DNA from: Tsukamurella spumae
GTDB lineage: Bacteria; Actinomycetota; Actinomycetes; Mycobacteriales; Mycobacteriaceae
Reading direction: 5' to 3'
Length of the DNA: 64,000 bases
Assembly (NCBI RefSeq): GCF_012396015.1
Contig: NZ_JAAXOQ010000008.1
Location: 1 to 64,000, forward strand
This document shows, piece after piece, positions 45,695-54,082 of this stretch. How positions within the stretch are numbered: the first letter of the stretch is position 1; each line of letters opens with the position of its first letter. The notes under the pieces are model-generated. The model searched no databases. It saw only the letters and a program-made list of their open reading frames with translations, and was not told where the DNA came from. The position numbers were made by a program, and so were the translations under genes.

Positions 45695-46540
45695 GTGGAG
45701 AAGCCGACCGATGGGCCCGACGAGCCGATGACGATGCGGTTCGATCCGGCGGTCGGCGCGTATGTGCCCGCGGAGGCGGTGGCGCTCACCGAGACGGCGC
45801 CGCGGCATCCGCAGGCGATGCGGCTCCCGCGTCGCGAGCCGTCGGCCCCCGCGACGGAGCGGATCGTCGCGCCCCCGGTGCTCCCCGTGCGACCACCCGC
45901 GCTTCCGCCTCGCGCCCAGGCGAACCCGCCGAGCCGGCGACCGGCACCGTCGGGCTCCCGGCCGGTTGGGGCCGCGCCCAGGCCAGCTCCTCCACCGAAC
46001 CGCACGCCGATCCCGGGGCCGCCTGCCCAACGTCCGCCGCTGCCGGCGCCACGACCGGTCGTGGCGCCCGCGCCGCTCTACGTGCCCGTGCCCTACATGC
46101 CCTACCCACCCCGCCCGATGCCGATCGGGCGACCGGGCGTGGTCACGGCGGCGGGGGTCGTGCTGATCACTACCGCGTCGTTGTGCGCGCTGGTCACGGC
46201 CTGGATGATCGTCGCCATCGCGTGGCTCGGTCAGGTGTACAGCGGTTTCGCCCGCGACATCGACGACAGCGTCGCGAGCGACTTCGACACGACCTACTGG
46301 GGCACGATGACGCCGTGGATGGTCTTCCAGGTCGTGACGCTCGCGGTGTGCGCGGTCGCGCTGGCCTACGGCATCGCGCTGCTGCGCGGGAACCGTCGCA
46401 GTACGCAGATCATGGCGACCGTGATGGCGCTGCTGTTGATCGTGTCGTGGCTGCCCGGCATCGTCGCGGTGATCGCGGTGCCGATCCTGCTGTGGGCGCC
46501 GGAATCGGCGCGGCGGTGGTTCGGGGCCCGGCTCCCGTAG
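45695..46540 (+). CDS. Proline-rich membrane protein of unknown function
   Basis: This protein of about 281 residues has a 145-residue cytoplasmic N-terminal half very rich in Pro and Ala (PVRPPALPPRAQANPP). Three hydrophobic segments follow: VVTAAGVVLITTASLCALVTAWMIVAIAWL, WMVFQVVTLAVCAVALAYGIALL and TVMALLLIVSWLPGIVAVIAVPILLW. GTG 45695 and ATG 45728 are both possible starts, and neither has a strong RBS. Such proteins are common and poorly characterised in actinobacteria. It precedes the kinase-like gene by 10 bp. Confidence 0.65.
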   Translation: MEKPTDGPDEPMTMRFDPAVGAYVPAEAVALTETAPRHPQAMRLPRREPSAPATERIVAPPVLPVRPPALPPRAQANPPSRRPAPSGSRPVGAAPRPAPPPNRTPIPGPPAQRPPLPAPRPVVAPAPLYVPVPYMPYPPRPMPIGRPGVVTAAGVVLITTASLCALVTAWMIVAIAWLGQVYSGFARDIDDSVASDFDTTYWGTMTPWMVFQVVTLAVCAVALAYGIALLRGNRRSTQIMATVMALLLIVSWLPGIVAVIAVPILLWAPESARRWFGARLP

Positions 46541-46550
46541 CCTGGCGGGC

Positions 46551-47462
46551 GTGGAGATCCCCGTCGGGCTGGATGCGCAGCGACGGCTCGGGCCCGACTG
46601 GGCGGCGTGGCTCGATCGCCTGCCGCGCCTCGCGGACGAGGTGCTCGCGGACTGGCGGCTCACCCCTGCGGGCACACCGATGTACGGCTTCACCTCACTC
46701 GTGATCCCCGTCCGGAGCCAGGACGGGGAGGCCGTCCTCAAGATCGCCTTCGACGGTGCCGAGGAGGTCGAGCACGAGCACCTCGCCCTGCAGGCGTGGG
46801 GCGGCGACGGTGCCGTGCGCATGTTCCGCGCCGACCCCGCGCGGCGCGCGCTGCTGCTCGAGAAGCTCGACGATCGTGATCTCACGGAGGAGTGGGACCT
46901 GCAGGCGTGTGAGACCGTGGCCGGTTTCTACCCGCGGCTGCACATCCCCGCCCCGGGGCGGCTGCGGCCGCTCACCGCGTACCTGACCCGCTGGCTGGAC
47001 GCGCTGGAGGCGGACCGTCGGGACGTGCCCGTGCCGCCCCGGCTGATCGACCTGACCCTGGCCCGGGGACGGGAGTTCGTCGAAGACCCGGAGTCCGTGG
47101 GGCGGATCATCCACGGCGACCTGCACTACGAGAACGTGCTCGCCGCCGAGCGTGAGCCGTGGCTCGTGATCGATCCGCAGCCGATGTCCGGCGACCCGCA
47201 CTACGAGGTGGCGCCGTTGCTGTGGAACCGGTGGGACGAGATGTCCGGCTACCTGCGCGAATCCATCCAGCGGCGGTTCTACACCGTGGTCGAGGCGGCC
47301 GGGCTGGACGAGGATCGCGCCCGGGACTGGGTGATCGTGCGGATGGTCCTCAACGCCCACTGGGCGGTGGAGGACGCCCAGCGGATGCGGCGCGGCCTCG
47401 ACGCCGAGGAGCGGGACTGGATCACCCGGTGCATCAGCGTCGCGAAGGCGGTGCAGCGGTAA
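46551..47462 (+). CDS. Aminoglycoside/hydroxyurea-type phosphotransferase
   Basis: This 303-residue protein kinase-like-fold enzyme has PMYGFTSLVIPVRSQDGEAVLKIAF (nucleotide Lys), the Brenner motif RIIHGDLHYENVL and the metal motif LVIDPQPMSGDPHYEVA. The pattern fits PF04655, which contains streptomycin 6-kinases. Here it may be a housekeeping small-molecule kinase rather than a resistance gene. GTG 46551. Downstream are two 17-bp direct repeats and no clear terminator. Confidence 0.83.
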   Translation: MEIPVGLDAQRRLGPDWAAWLDRLPRLADEVLADWRLTPAGTPMYGFTSLVIPVRSQDGEAVLKIAFDGAEEVEHEHLALQAWGGDGAVRMFRADPARRALLLEKLDDRDLTEEWDLQACETVAGFYPRLHIPAPGRLRPLTAYLTRWLDALEADRRDVPVPPRLIDLTLARGREFVEDPESVGRIIHGDLHYENVLAAEREPWLVIDPQPMSGDPHYEVAPLLWNRWDEMSGYLRESIQRRFYTVVEAAGLDEDRARDWVIVRMVLNAHWAVEDAQRMRRGLDAEERDWITRCISVAKAVQR

Positions 47463-47483
47463 CGCTGGGACGCGACGCGATGT

Positions 47484-47523
47484 TGCGGCCAAACTAGCGC
47501 AGAGTATGCGGCCAAACTAGCGC
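47484..47523. repeat. Two 17-bp direct repeats between convergent genes
   Basis: TGCGGCCAAACTAGCGC occurs at 47484-47500 and again at 47507-47523, separated by AGAGTA, giving a 23-bp period. No third copy was seen in the window. The flanking 126-bp gap between the kinase and the O-methyltransferase holds no gene and no clear hairpin. Confidence 0.75.
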
Positions 47524-47588
47524 GGCTGTCGCACGCTCAGGACACGAGCGAGTACGGCGAACCGTCGGGCATCACGGACGCGACGCGG

Positions 47589-48248
47589 CTACTCGTCCGG
47601 GACGAAGGCCTTCGCGGCGGCGACGAGGCCGCCGCCCAGCGGCAGGATGACGGGCAGCAGGTTATCGTCGGCGGCGATGATGCGGGTGGCCTCGCGGGCG
47701 GCGACGGCCTCGTCGTCGTGGGCGTCGGGATCGGGGACGCGGTAGCCCGCGTCGCCCAGGTTGACGACGACCACGCCGCCCGGGCGGAGCAGGCGCACGG
47801 CGTCGATGACATAGCGCGGGTGATCGACCGGGTCGCCGTCGATGAAGATGAGGTCGTACGCGGCGTCCGCGAGCCGGGGGAGCACGTCCAGGGCGTGGCC
47901 GTTGATGAGGCGGGTGCGGTTCGCGGCCACACCGGCCTGCTGGAAGCCGATCTTCGCGGCCGCCTGGAACTCCTGCTCCGCATCGATCGTGGTGAGCACC
48001 GAGTCGGGCCGCATGCCGGAGAGCAGCCAGAGGCCGCTGATCCCGGCGCCGGTCCCGACCTCCACGACGGACCTGGCACCGCCGGCCGCAGCGAACACCG
48101 ACAGCAGCGCGCCGATGGACGGCGACACCGCGTCGACGCCGAGGTCCGCGGCGCGTTCGCGGGCCGACGCCATCGCGTCGTCCTCGACGATGGCGTTCTC
48201 GGCGTAGGTGACGAGGGCGGAAGCGGCGGAGAACGAAGCACTGGACAC
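47589..48248 (-). CDS. O-methyltransferase (class I SAM-dependent, Rv1220c-like)
   Basis: This 219-residue enzyme of the catechol-O-methyltransferase type has SAM motif I VVEVGTGAGISGLWLLSG, LTTIDAEQEF, and LIFIDGDPVDHPRYVID with metal-binding acids. GTG 48248 is the start. It is divergent to sigE, exactly as Rv1220c is to sigE (Rv1221). The substrate is unknown. Confidence 0.88.
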   Translation of the reverse strand: MSSASFSAASALVTYAENAIVEDDAMASARERAADLGVDAVSPSIGALLSVFAAAGGARSVVEVGTGAGISGLWLLSGMRPDSVLTTIDAEQEFQAAAKIGFQQAGVAANRTRLINGHALDVLPRLADAAYDLIFIDGDPVDHPRYVIDAVRLLRPGGVVVVNLGDAGYRVPDPDAHDDEAVAAREATRIIAADDNLLPVILPLGGGLVAAAKAFVPDE

Positions 48249-48413
48249 GTCCAGAAGCCTAGCCGGTCGCGAACCGGTAACCGGACCGTGACGCGATCGT
48301 TAGCTAAGGCCATGCATGCACAGCCAACACTCAGGGAGGGATCAGCACCCCCACAAGGCGGCAGGGAAAGGTATCGGTCAGTGAAGAGCTCCCGCCGCGA
48401 GATTGTCGATCGT

Positions 48414-48440
48414 GGGAACAAAACGGTCGCCTCGGGAGTT
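48414..48440 (+). promoter_or_regulatory. ECF-type promoter upstream of sigE
   Basis: GGGAAC (48414-48419) and GTT (48438-48440) are spaced by 18 bp, matching the GGAAC-N18-GTT pattern used by mycobacterial SigE/SigH. Transcription would start near 48447, 40 nt before the chosen sigE ATG and after the GTG codons further upstream. This suggests autoregulation or SigH control. Confidence 0.6.
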
Positions 48441-48489
48441 CTGTCAGGTGAATAGCCCCGCAGTTCGGCGGCGGCACGAGGAGGAGCGC

Positions 48490-49143
48490 ATGGCCCTGGC
48501 CCGCAAGGCCGGACCCCGGCAGGAGTCGCAGCCACCGGCTGCGTACGCCACGTTCGACGACGAGCGTCCTGCGCAGCCCGCAGGCACCGCCGCGTTCGAT
48601 GCGTCCGGTGATCGCTCCGACATGCCGTCCTGGGACGAGCTCGTCCGCGAACACGCGGACCGCGTGTACCGCCTCGCCTATCGCCTCTCCGGCAACGCGC
48701 AGGATGCGGAGGATCTCACGCAGGAGACCTTCATCCGCGTGTTCCGCAGCCTGCAGAACTACGAGCCCGGCACTTTCGAGGGCTGGCTGCACCGCATCAC
48801 CACCAACCTCTTCCTCGACATGGTCCGTCGCCGCAACCGCATCCGGATGGAGGCGCTGCCGGAGGACTACGAGCGCGTACCGTCGTCCGACCCGGACCCC
48901 GGGCAGATCTATGCGGACGCCAACCTCGGCCCGCAGCTGCAGACCGCGCTGGACGCGCTGGCGCCGGAGTTCCGCGCCGCCGTCGTCCTGGCCGACATCG
49001 AGGGCCTGAGCTACGAGGAGGTCGCGACCACGCTCGGCGTGAAGCTCGGCACGGTGCGCTCGCGCATCCACCGCGGCCGCAAGTCCATCCGCGAGGCACT
49101 GGCCAACCAAGGCCTGACCAGCAGCGCGGCGCTCGCGTACTGA
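48490..49143 (+). CDS. sigE: ECF sigma factor SigE
   Basis: This 217-residue sigma-70 family protein has region 2 ([36 protein letters not shown] ... [20 protein letters not shown]) and region 4 ([45 protein letters not shown]). It directs envelope-stress transcription. ATG 48490 follows GAGGAGGAG; an upstream GTG at 48451 could give a longer form, as described for M. tuberculosis SigE. The anti-sigma gene rseA follows. Confidence 0.93.
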   Translation: MALARKAGPRQESQPPAAYATFDDERPAQPAGTAAFDASGDRSDMPSWDELVREHADRVYRLAYRLSGNAQDAEDLTQETFIRVFRSLQNYEPGTFEGWLHRITTNLFLDMVRRRNRIRMEALPEDYERVPSSDPDPGQIYADANLGPQLQTALDALAPEFRAAVVLADIEGLSYEEVATTLGVKLGTVRSRIHRGRKSIREALANQGLTSSAALAY

Positions 49144-49261
49144 ACGTCGGCGCGGCACCGTCGGGAACTGAGAACGTGACTCGATCCGTTGAACTCGTGG
49201 TGCAGGTACTGTGGCGGTAGGCCCGGACGGCCCGTTGACCGGAGTAGAGGAGGGGAGCGGC

Positions 49262-49636
49262 GTGGAGCACCTCAGTGGCAGTTTCAAGCGCGCGTTCGCC
49301 CGCCGCCCCGGTGAGTTCTCGTCGACGGAGCACCTGGCGTACGAGGCCGTCGTCGCCTATGTCGACGGCGAGCTCCGCATGAACGCGCACCTGCGGGCAG
49401 GCACCCACATCGCGGAATGCGCCGTCTGCGCCTCGGAGGTGGACGCGCAGCGGCAGGTCCGCACCGCGCTCCGCGAGTCCGGCGAGATCACCGTCCCGCA
49501 CCGGCTCCTGGGCCAGCTCGCCCAGATCCCCACCGAGTGCCACGCTGCCCCGTTCGAGGGCTTCCCCACCTTCCAGCCCGAGTCGTCGCGACGCGACGCG
49601 CGCAACAAGCGCGGCCGCCGGCGGAACGCTCGGTAG
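49262..49636 (+). CDS. rseA: Anti-sigma factor RseA (zinc-binding)
   Basis: This 124-residue anti-sigma factor has the ZAS signature His49-x3-Cys53-x2-Cys56 (THIAECAVC). It binds SigE and releases it under oxidation or after proteolysis. GTG 49262 has a strong AGGAGGGGAG upstream. An earlier GTG at 49211 lacks an RBS and lies before the conserved start. It lies between sigE and htrA, as in M. tuberculosis. Confidence 0.9.
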   Translation: MEHLSGSFKRAFARRPGEFSSTEHLAYEAVVAYVDGELRMNAHLRAGTHIAECAVCASEVDAQRQVRTALRESGEITVPHRLLGQLAQIPTECHAAPFEGFPTFQPESSRRDARNKRGRRRNAR

Positions 49637-49645
49637 ATTCGACTC

Positions 49646-51115
49646 GTGACGTCCGATTCCGACGCCCAGCGTCCCCGGCTGGAGCCGCGCCCCACGCATC
49701 GTCCCTCGGTCTCGGAAGGCGAGCAGGTGGTCTTCGGCCGGCCCGACGGGGTCGACGGGGCCTTCGCGCCCGACGCGGTGCGCCGCGCGGTCGACGGCCG
49801 CCCGCAGCCGCAGGCCACGGCCCCCGATCCCGTGCTCACCGAAGCGTTCTCCCGCCCCGTCGGCAGCACGGAAGCCCTGCAGCGCGACCCCTACGCAGGC
49901 CCGCTCGACGCGGAGCCCGAGCCCGAACCCGCCGACCCGTGGCGCGACACCGAGTCGCTCGCCGCGCTGGGCGAACCCGGCGTCAAGGCCCCGCCGCGGG
50001 CGGTCCCGCAACCCGACCCGGAGCAGCTGGGTGTGCGCGACGTGCTCTTCGGCCGTCGCGTGTCCGTCCGCGCGCTCGTCGTGCTGGGTGTGATCGCCCT
50101 GGTCATCGGCCTGCTGGGCGGTGCGATCGGCCGGATCACGGGCACCACGATCCAGAAGCTGACCGATTCGCGGGTCACGCTCCCCGTCGACGACACGAAG
50201 GTCACCGATCAGGGCGCCATCGCCGAGATGGTCTCGAAGGTGGGCCCCAGCGTCGTCACCATCGAGGTGCGCACCCGGACCACCGGCGAGACCGGCTCCG
50301 GCTCGGTGATCAACGCCGAGCGCGGCTACATCATGACCAACAATCACGTCATCGAGACGGCGGCCACGAACAAGGACGCCAAGATCGAGGTCGTGTTCTG
50401 GAACGGCACCCGCACCCCCGCGCAGCTCGTGGGCACCGACCCGAACACCGACGTCGCGGTGATCAAGGTCGCCGTCAACGGCCTGCAGCAGATCTCCCGC
50501 GGCGACTCCGGCCAGTTGCTGCCCGGCCAGCAGGTCGTGGCGATCGGCTCCCCGCTGGGGCTGCGGCGCACCGTCACCTCCGGTGTCGTGTCCGCGACGC
50601 ACCGTCCGGTCCAGGGGCCCGCGGACGGGCCCAACCCGCCCGCGGCCTTCGACTCCGTGCAGACCGACGCCTCGATCAACCCGGGCAACTCCGGCGGCCC
50701 GCTCCTCGACCTCAAGGGCCGCGTGATCGGCGTCAACACCCTCGGGCTCGCGCCCGGCGGCGGGTCGATCGGCCTCAACTTCGCCATCGCCTCCAATGTG
50801 GCGTTCCCGATCGCCGAGGCGATCATCCGCGGCGACAAGGTGGTGCACGCCGACCTCGGCGTCAACGGCCGCGAGGTCAGCAACGACACCGCGACCGGCG
50901 TCCGCGTGGAGAACGTCAAGAAGGGCGGCGCCGCCGACAAGGCGGGCATCCGCGAGGGCGATGTCATCACCAAGGTCGGTGACACGGAGGTCGCCGAGTC
51001 CGCGGACCTCATCGTCGCGATCCGCGCCGTCGGTGTGGGCAAGGAGACGACGGTGACGGTGGCCCGGGACGGTCGCCGGGTCCCGATCAAGGTCACCCCC
51101 GAACCGCTGAGCTGA
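49646..51115 (+). CDS. htrA: HtrA-family membrane serine protease
   Basis: This 489-residue protein has a Pro-rich cytoplasmic N-terminus, one membrane segment at about residues 143-162, a trypsin-like domain with His234 (TNNHVIE), Asp269 (NTDVAVIKV) and Ser349 (INPGNSGGPLL), and a C-terminal PDZ domain (GVRVENVKKGGAADKAGIREGDVITKVGD). It degrades misfolded envelope proteins under SigE control. GTG 49646 follows rseA by 9 bp. Confidence 0.93.
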   Translation: MTSDSDAQRPRLEPRPTHRPSVSEGEQVVFGRPDGVDGAFAPDAVRRAVDGRPQPQATAPDPVLTEAFSRPVGSTEALQRDPYAGPLDAEPEPEPADPWRDTESLAALGEPGVKAPPRAVPQPDPEQLGVRDVLFGRRVSVRALVVLGVIALVIGLLGGAIGRITGTTIQKLTDSRVTLPVDDTKVTDQGAIAEMVSKVGPSVVTIEVRTRTTGETGSGSVINAERGYIMTNNHVIETAATNKDAKIEVVFWNGTRTPAQLVGTDPNTDVAVIKVAVNGLQQISRGDSGQLLPGQQVVAIGSPLGLRRTVTSGVVSATHRPVQGPADGPNPPAAFDSVQTDASINPGNSGGPLLDLKGRVIGVNTLGLAPGGGSIGLNFAIASNVAFPIAEAIIRGDKVVHADLGVNGREVSNDTATGVRVENVKKGGAADKAGIREGDVITKVGDTEVAESADLIVAIRAVGVGKETTVTVARDGRRVPIKVTPEPLS

Positions 51116-51163
51116 CGCGGCCGCGCCGTGCGCGCGGTGCTCAGCCTCCCGTAGCATGGCGGG

Positions 51164-51640
51164 GTGTTCTCGAATCTCGGCATGGGAGAGATCCTCATGC
51201 TGGTCGTCGTGGGTCTGGTGATCCTGGGGCCGGAGCGGCTTCCCGGGGCGGTCAACTGGTTCTTCACGACCCTGCGGCAGGTGCGCGACTACGCCACCGG
51301 CGCCACGCAGCAGCTCAAGGACGAGATGGGCGGCGATTTCGACGCGATCCGCGAGCCCCTCCAGCAGATCCAGAACCTGCGCGGAATGACGCCCACCGCC
51401 ATCGTCACCAAGCACCTCCTCAACGGCGACGACTCGGTGGTCCGCGAGATCACCGACCAGGTGCGTTCCACCGCGGACTCGCTCAACCTGCGCAAGATGG
51501 TCGAGGGTGCCGGCGGTGAATCCGTCGCGGCTTCCTCGGCTCCGCTCGAAGTGCCCGCCGGCCCGGTCCCCACCATGCCGCGGATGCACACGCCGCTGAC
51601 CCCGGAGGAGCGCCCCCCGTTCGACCCCGACGCCACGTAG
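51164..51640 (+). CDS. tatB: Twin-arginine translocase subunit TatB
   Basis: This 158-residue protein reads [33 protein letters not shown], the TatB membrane helix with the conserved hinge. An amphipathic helix ([22 protein letters not shown]) and a longer charged tail distinguish it from TatA. It recognises Tat substrates such as the cholesterol oxidase at 32 kb. The start is GTG 51164. A 9-bp inverted repeat 16 bp after its stop belongs to the DUF559 repeat cluster and may terminate the transcript. Confidence 0.9.
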   Translation: MFSNLGMGEILMLVVVGLVILGPERLPGAVNWFFTTLRQVRDYATGATQQLKDEMGGDFDAIREPLQQIQNLRGMTPTAIVTKHLLNGDDSVVREITDQVRSTADSLNLRKMVEGAGGESVAASSAPLEVPAGPVPTMPRMHTPLTPEERPPFDPDAT

Positions 51641-51655
51641 CCTCGCCGGGACGGT

Positions 51656-51746
51656 TTCGGCAGCGTGCTGCCGAAGTTCGTCATCGCGGCCAGTAGTCGG
51701 CAGCGTGGGAGGAATTCGGCAGCGGCGGTAGCACTTTCGGCAGCGG
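51656..51746. repeat. TTCGGCAGCG repeat cluster, upstream side of DUF559 gene B
   Basis: An outer palindrome TTCGGCAGC-GT-GCTGCCGAA (51656-51675) is followed by three same-orientation half-sites: GTCGGCAGCG (51696-51705), TTCGGCAGCG (51715-51724) and TTCGGCAGCG (51736-51745). The same motif recurs on the other side of the gene. It is not seen around the first DUF559 gene. Confidence 0.8.
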
Positions 51747-51838
51747 CGCGAGCATGCGCGGAGAGCGGGCGCGCGACGCCTGTGGATAACCCCGAACCTG
51801 TGGAAAGTGGCCCGATGGAGCGCAGCCGGAGGTCGGCG

Positions 51839-52777
51839 ATGGGGTTCACTGGCCGCATGGGGGAGATGTGGACACGGCGGCAGCTCAGGGCGATGGGGTG
51901 GAGCGACGCCCGGATAGCCCGCGCCGCCGAGGAGGGGGTCGAACGGCTGGCGCATGGTGTCTACGGCGTACGCGACGACGGAGCCCCGCAGTGGGAGCGC
52001 GATCGCGATCGGGTTCTCGCGGCTGCCCTGACCTGCGAGGCGGTAGTCAGTCACGAGAGCGCGGCCGTCCTGCACGGCATCCCGTTCCTGCGTCCGGACC
52101 GGCACTACGTCCACTTCACGATCGACCGCACGAGCGGCGGGTGGAAGCGGCGCAAGCAGTACGTGCACGCGCGTCCGCTGCCCGCCGACCAGATCACGAT
52201 CGTCGACGGGGTGCGCGTCACCTCCCGATGTCGGACCGCGGTGGACATCGCGATGTCCGGCGGGCTGGAGCGCGGCGTCTGTGCGTTCGATGCGGTCCGG
52301 CTGGTGCCGAGGTTTCCGCAGCCGGATGATCCGGGGCCGATTCCCCTCGCAGAGCTACAGGAGTGCCTGGAATCACTGGCTCGATGCCGGGGCGGTGCTA
52401 CGGCTCGTCGAGCCCTCGAGTTGTCGGTCGAATGCAGTGAGTCGGCGGGAGAGTCGCTGTCGCGGGTGCAGATGCTGACCGCCGGCCTCCCGATGCCGCG
52501 CCTGCAGACTCCGCACGTCATCGAGGAGGAGCTCTTCTACGCGGACTTCGATTGGGGCACTGTGACGGGCGAGTTCGACGGCCGCGCCAAGTACGGAGAC
52601 GAACCCGAGGAGATCAACGCCGCGCTCGCCGAGGAGAAGCGCCGCCACGAGCTCTTCGCCGCGGCGGGGATCGAGGTGGTCAGATGGCGCTGGCGCGCGC
52701 TGAACACGGCAGACGGTCTTCGTCGGCTACTTCTGCCGGCGCTGGCCCGCGGCGGACTGATCGAGGCCAGTGCATGA
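51839..52777 (+). CDS. AbiEi-type HTH plus DUF559 nuclease-fold protein (copy B, intact)
   Basis: This 312-residue protein has an N-terminal winged-helix AbiEi-like segment (EMWTRRQLRAMGWSDARIARAAEEGVERLAHGVYGV), a middle VVSHESAAVLHGIPF and SRCRTAVDIAMS region, and a C-terminal DUF559 domain. The Asp, Glu and Lys of a PD-(D/E)xK-like core are in YADFDWGTVTGEFDGRAKYG, followed by EEKRRHELFAAAGIEVVRWRW. It aligns along its length with frameshifted copy A. GGAGG precedes ATG 51839; GTG 51782 or ATG 51857 are alternatives. It lies between tatB and mrp and is flanked by repeats on both sides. Function is unknown; DNA binding or cleavage is inferred. Confidence 0.82.
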   Translation: MGFTGRMGEMWTRRQLRAMGWSDARIARAAEEGVERLAHGVYGVRDDGAPQWERDRDRVLAAALTCEAVVSHESAAVLHGIPFLRPDRHYVHFTIDRTSGGWKRRKQYVHARPLPADQITIVDGVRVTSRCRTAVDIAMSGGLERGVCAFDAVRLVPRFPQPDDPGPIPLAELQECLESLARCRGGATARRALELSVECSESAGESLSRVQMLTAGLPMPRLQTPHVIEEELFYADFDWGTVTGEFDGRAKYGDEPEEINAALAEEKRRHELFAAAGIEVVRWRWRALNTADGLRRLLLPALARGGLIEASA

Positions 52778-52796
52778 GCGCCGACGCGCCCGCGGT

Positions 52797-52875
52797 TTCG
52801 GCAGCGCGCGGACGAGACTGCTCAACGCTGCAGATCGACGGCAGCGCTCGCGAACTTCGGCAGCGCGCTGCCGAA
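52797..52875. repeat. TTCGGCAGCG repeat cluster, downstream side of DUF559 gene B
   Basis: A half-site TTCGGCAGCG (52797-52806), a partial ACGGCAGCG (near 52838-52846) and a perfect 20-bp palindrome TTCGGCAGCGCGCTGCCGAA (52856-52875) lie between the DUF559 stop and the convergent mrp stop. As upstream, the full palindrome is outermost and the half-sites are inner. Confidence 0.8.
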
Positions 52876-52900
52876 ACCTCTGGGCGAGCGGACCGTCGGG

Positions 52901-54037
52901 CTACAGGTGGCGGGTGGTGTCGATCCCCAGGGACATGCCGGCCAGGCCGCGCTTGCGGACGGCCAGCTTGTCGGCGATGCTGCGCAGCGCCGCGCCGGTG
53001 GGGGAGTCGGGCGCGGAGAGCACCACGGGCGTTCCGGCGTCGCCGGCCTCGCGCAGCTGCGGATCCAGCGGGATCTGGCCGAGCAGCGGAACATCGGCAC
53101 CCACCGCGCGGGTCAGGCGGGCCGCGACCTGCTCGCCGCCGCCGGAGCCGAAGACGTCGAGGACGGTGCCGTCGGGCAGCGTCAGGCCGGACATGTTCTC
53201 GATGACCCCGGCCACGCGCTGGCGGGTCTGCAGCGCGATGGCGCCGGCTCGCTCGGCGACCTCGGCGGCCGCTGTCTGCGGGGTGGTGACCACGAGGATC
53301 TCGGCGCCGGGGATGAGCTGCGCGATGGAGATCGCCACGTCGCCGGTGCCGGGCGGCAGGTCCAGCAGCAGCACGTCGAGATCGCCCCAGAACACGTCGG
53401 CGAGGAACTGCTGCAGCGCGCGGTGCAGCATCGGTCCGCGCCAGACGACGGGCGTGTTTCCGGTGGTGAACATGGCCACCGAGATGACCTTCACGCCGTG
53501 CGCTTGCGGCGGCATGATCATCGAATCGACCTGGGTGGGTCGCGCGTCGGTGCCCATCATGCGGGGAACGGAGTGGCCGTAGATGTCGGCGTCGAGAACG
53601 CCCACGGACAGGCCGCGCGCCGCCAGTGACGCCGCGAGGTTCACTGTCACCGAGCTCTTGCCCACGCCGCCCTTGCCCGACGCGACCGCGTACACGCGGG
53701 TCAGCGAGCCGGGCTGGGCGAACGGGATGACGGGCTCGGCCTTGTCGCCGCGCACCGTCTTGCGCAGCTCGGCACGCTGCTCGTCGTTCATCACGTCCAG
53801 CTCGACGCGCACCTCGCCGGTGCCGGGAACGTCCGCGACCGCGGTCCGCACCCGGTCCACGATCTGCGTGCGCATGGGACACGCCGAGGTGGTCAGGTAC
53901 ACCTCGACGTCCACCGACGAGTCGGACTGCACCGCGACCGATTTCACCATCCCCAGATCGGTGATCGGCTTGCCGATCTCGGGGTCGTTCACGGTGGCCA
54001 GGGCCGACCGGATCTTCTCTTCGGTAACCGCACTCAT
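52901..54037 (-). CDS. mrp: Mrp/ApbC-family iron-sulfur carrier ATPase
   Basis: This 378-residue protein has an N-terminal MIP18/DUF59 domain (EEKIRSALATVNDPEIGKPITDLGM, LTTSACPMRTQI). A P-loop ATPase follows with the deviant Walker A SGKGGVGKSS at residues 120-129, LDADIYGHSVPRMMG and LLLDLPPGTGD. It loads Fe-S clusters onto apoproteins. ATG 54037 is preceded by GGAGGACGTT. The neighbouring transglycosylase upstream matches the Rv1229c-Rv1230c order. Confidence 0.92.
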   Translation of the reverse strand: MSAVTEEKIRSALATVNDPEIGKPITDLGMVKSVAVQSDSSVDVEVYLTTSACPMRTQIVDRVRTAVADVPGTGEVRVELDVMNDEQRAELRKTVRGDKAEPVIPFAQPGSLTRVYAVASGKGGVGKSSVTVNLAASLAARGLSVGVLDADIYGHSVPRMMGTDARPTQVDSMIMPPQAHGVKVISVAMFTTGNTPVVWRGPMLHRALQQFLADVFWGDLDVLLLDLPPGTGDVAISIAQLIPGAEILVVTTPQTAAAEVAERAGAIALQTRQRVAGVIENMSGLTLPDGTVLDVFGSGGGEQVAARLTRAVGADVPLLGQIPLDPQLREAGDAGTPVVLSAPDSPTGAALRSIADKLAVRKRGLAGMSLGIDTTRHL

Positions 54038-54082
54038 AACGTCCTCCATCGTATCCGCAGGCCCGGGCCGCGGAAATCCGCC

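Noticed and set aside
47484-47523. Direct repeats as a CRISPR array
   Set aside because: Only two units with a 6-bp spacer and no cas genes.
48403-48489. Longer SigE beginning upstream of 48490
   Set aside because: The probable ECF promoter lies inside this stretch and the strong AGGAGG precedes ATG 48490; a GTG 48451 form stays possible.
51656-51746. TTCGGCAGCG cluster as a CRISPR array
   Set aside because: Units are about 10 bp with irregular short spacing and palindromic ends, so it is a repeat cluster rather than spacers and repeats.
51781-51789. TGTGGATAA as part of a replication origin
   Set aside because: Only one good box is present and there is no cluster or dnaA/dnaN/gidB context.
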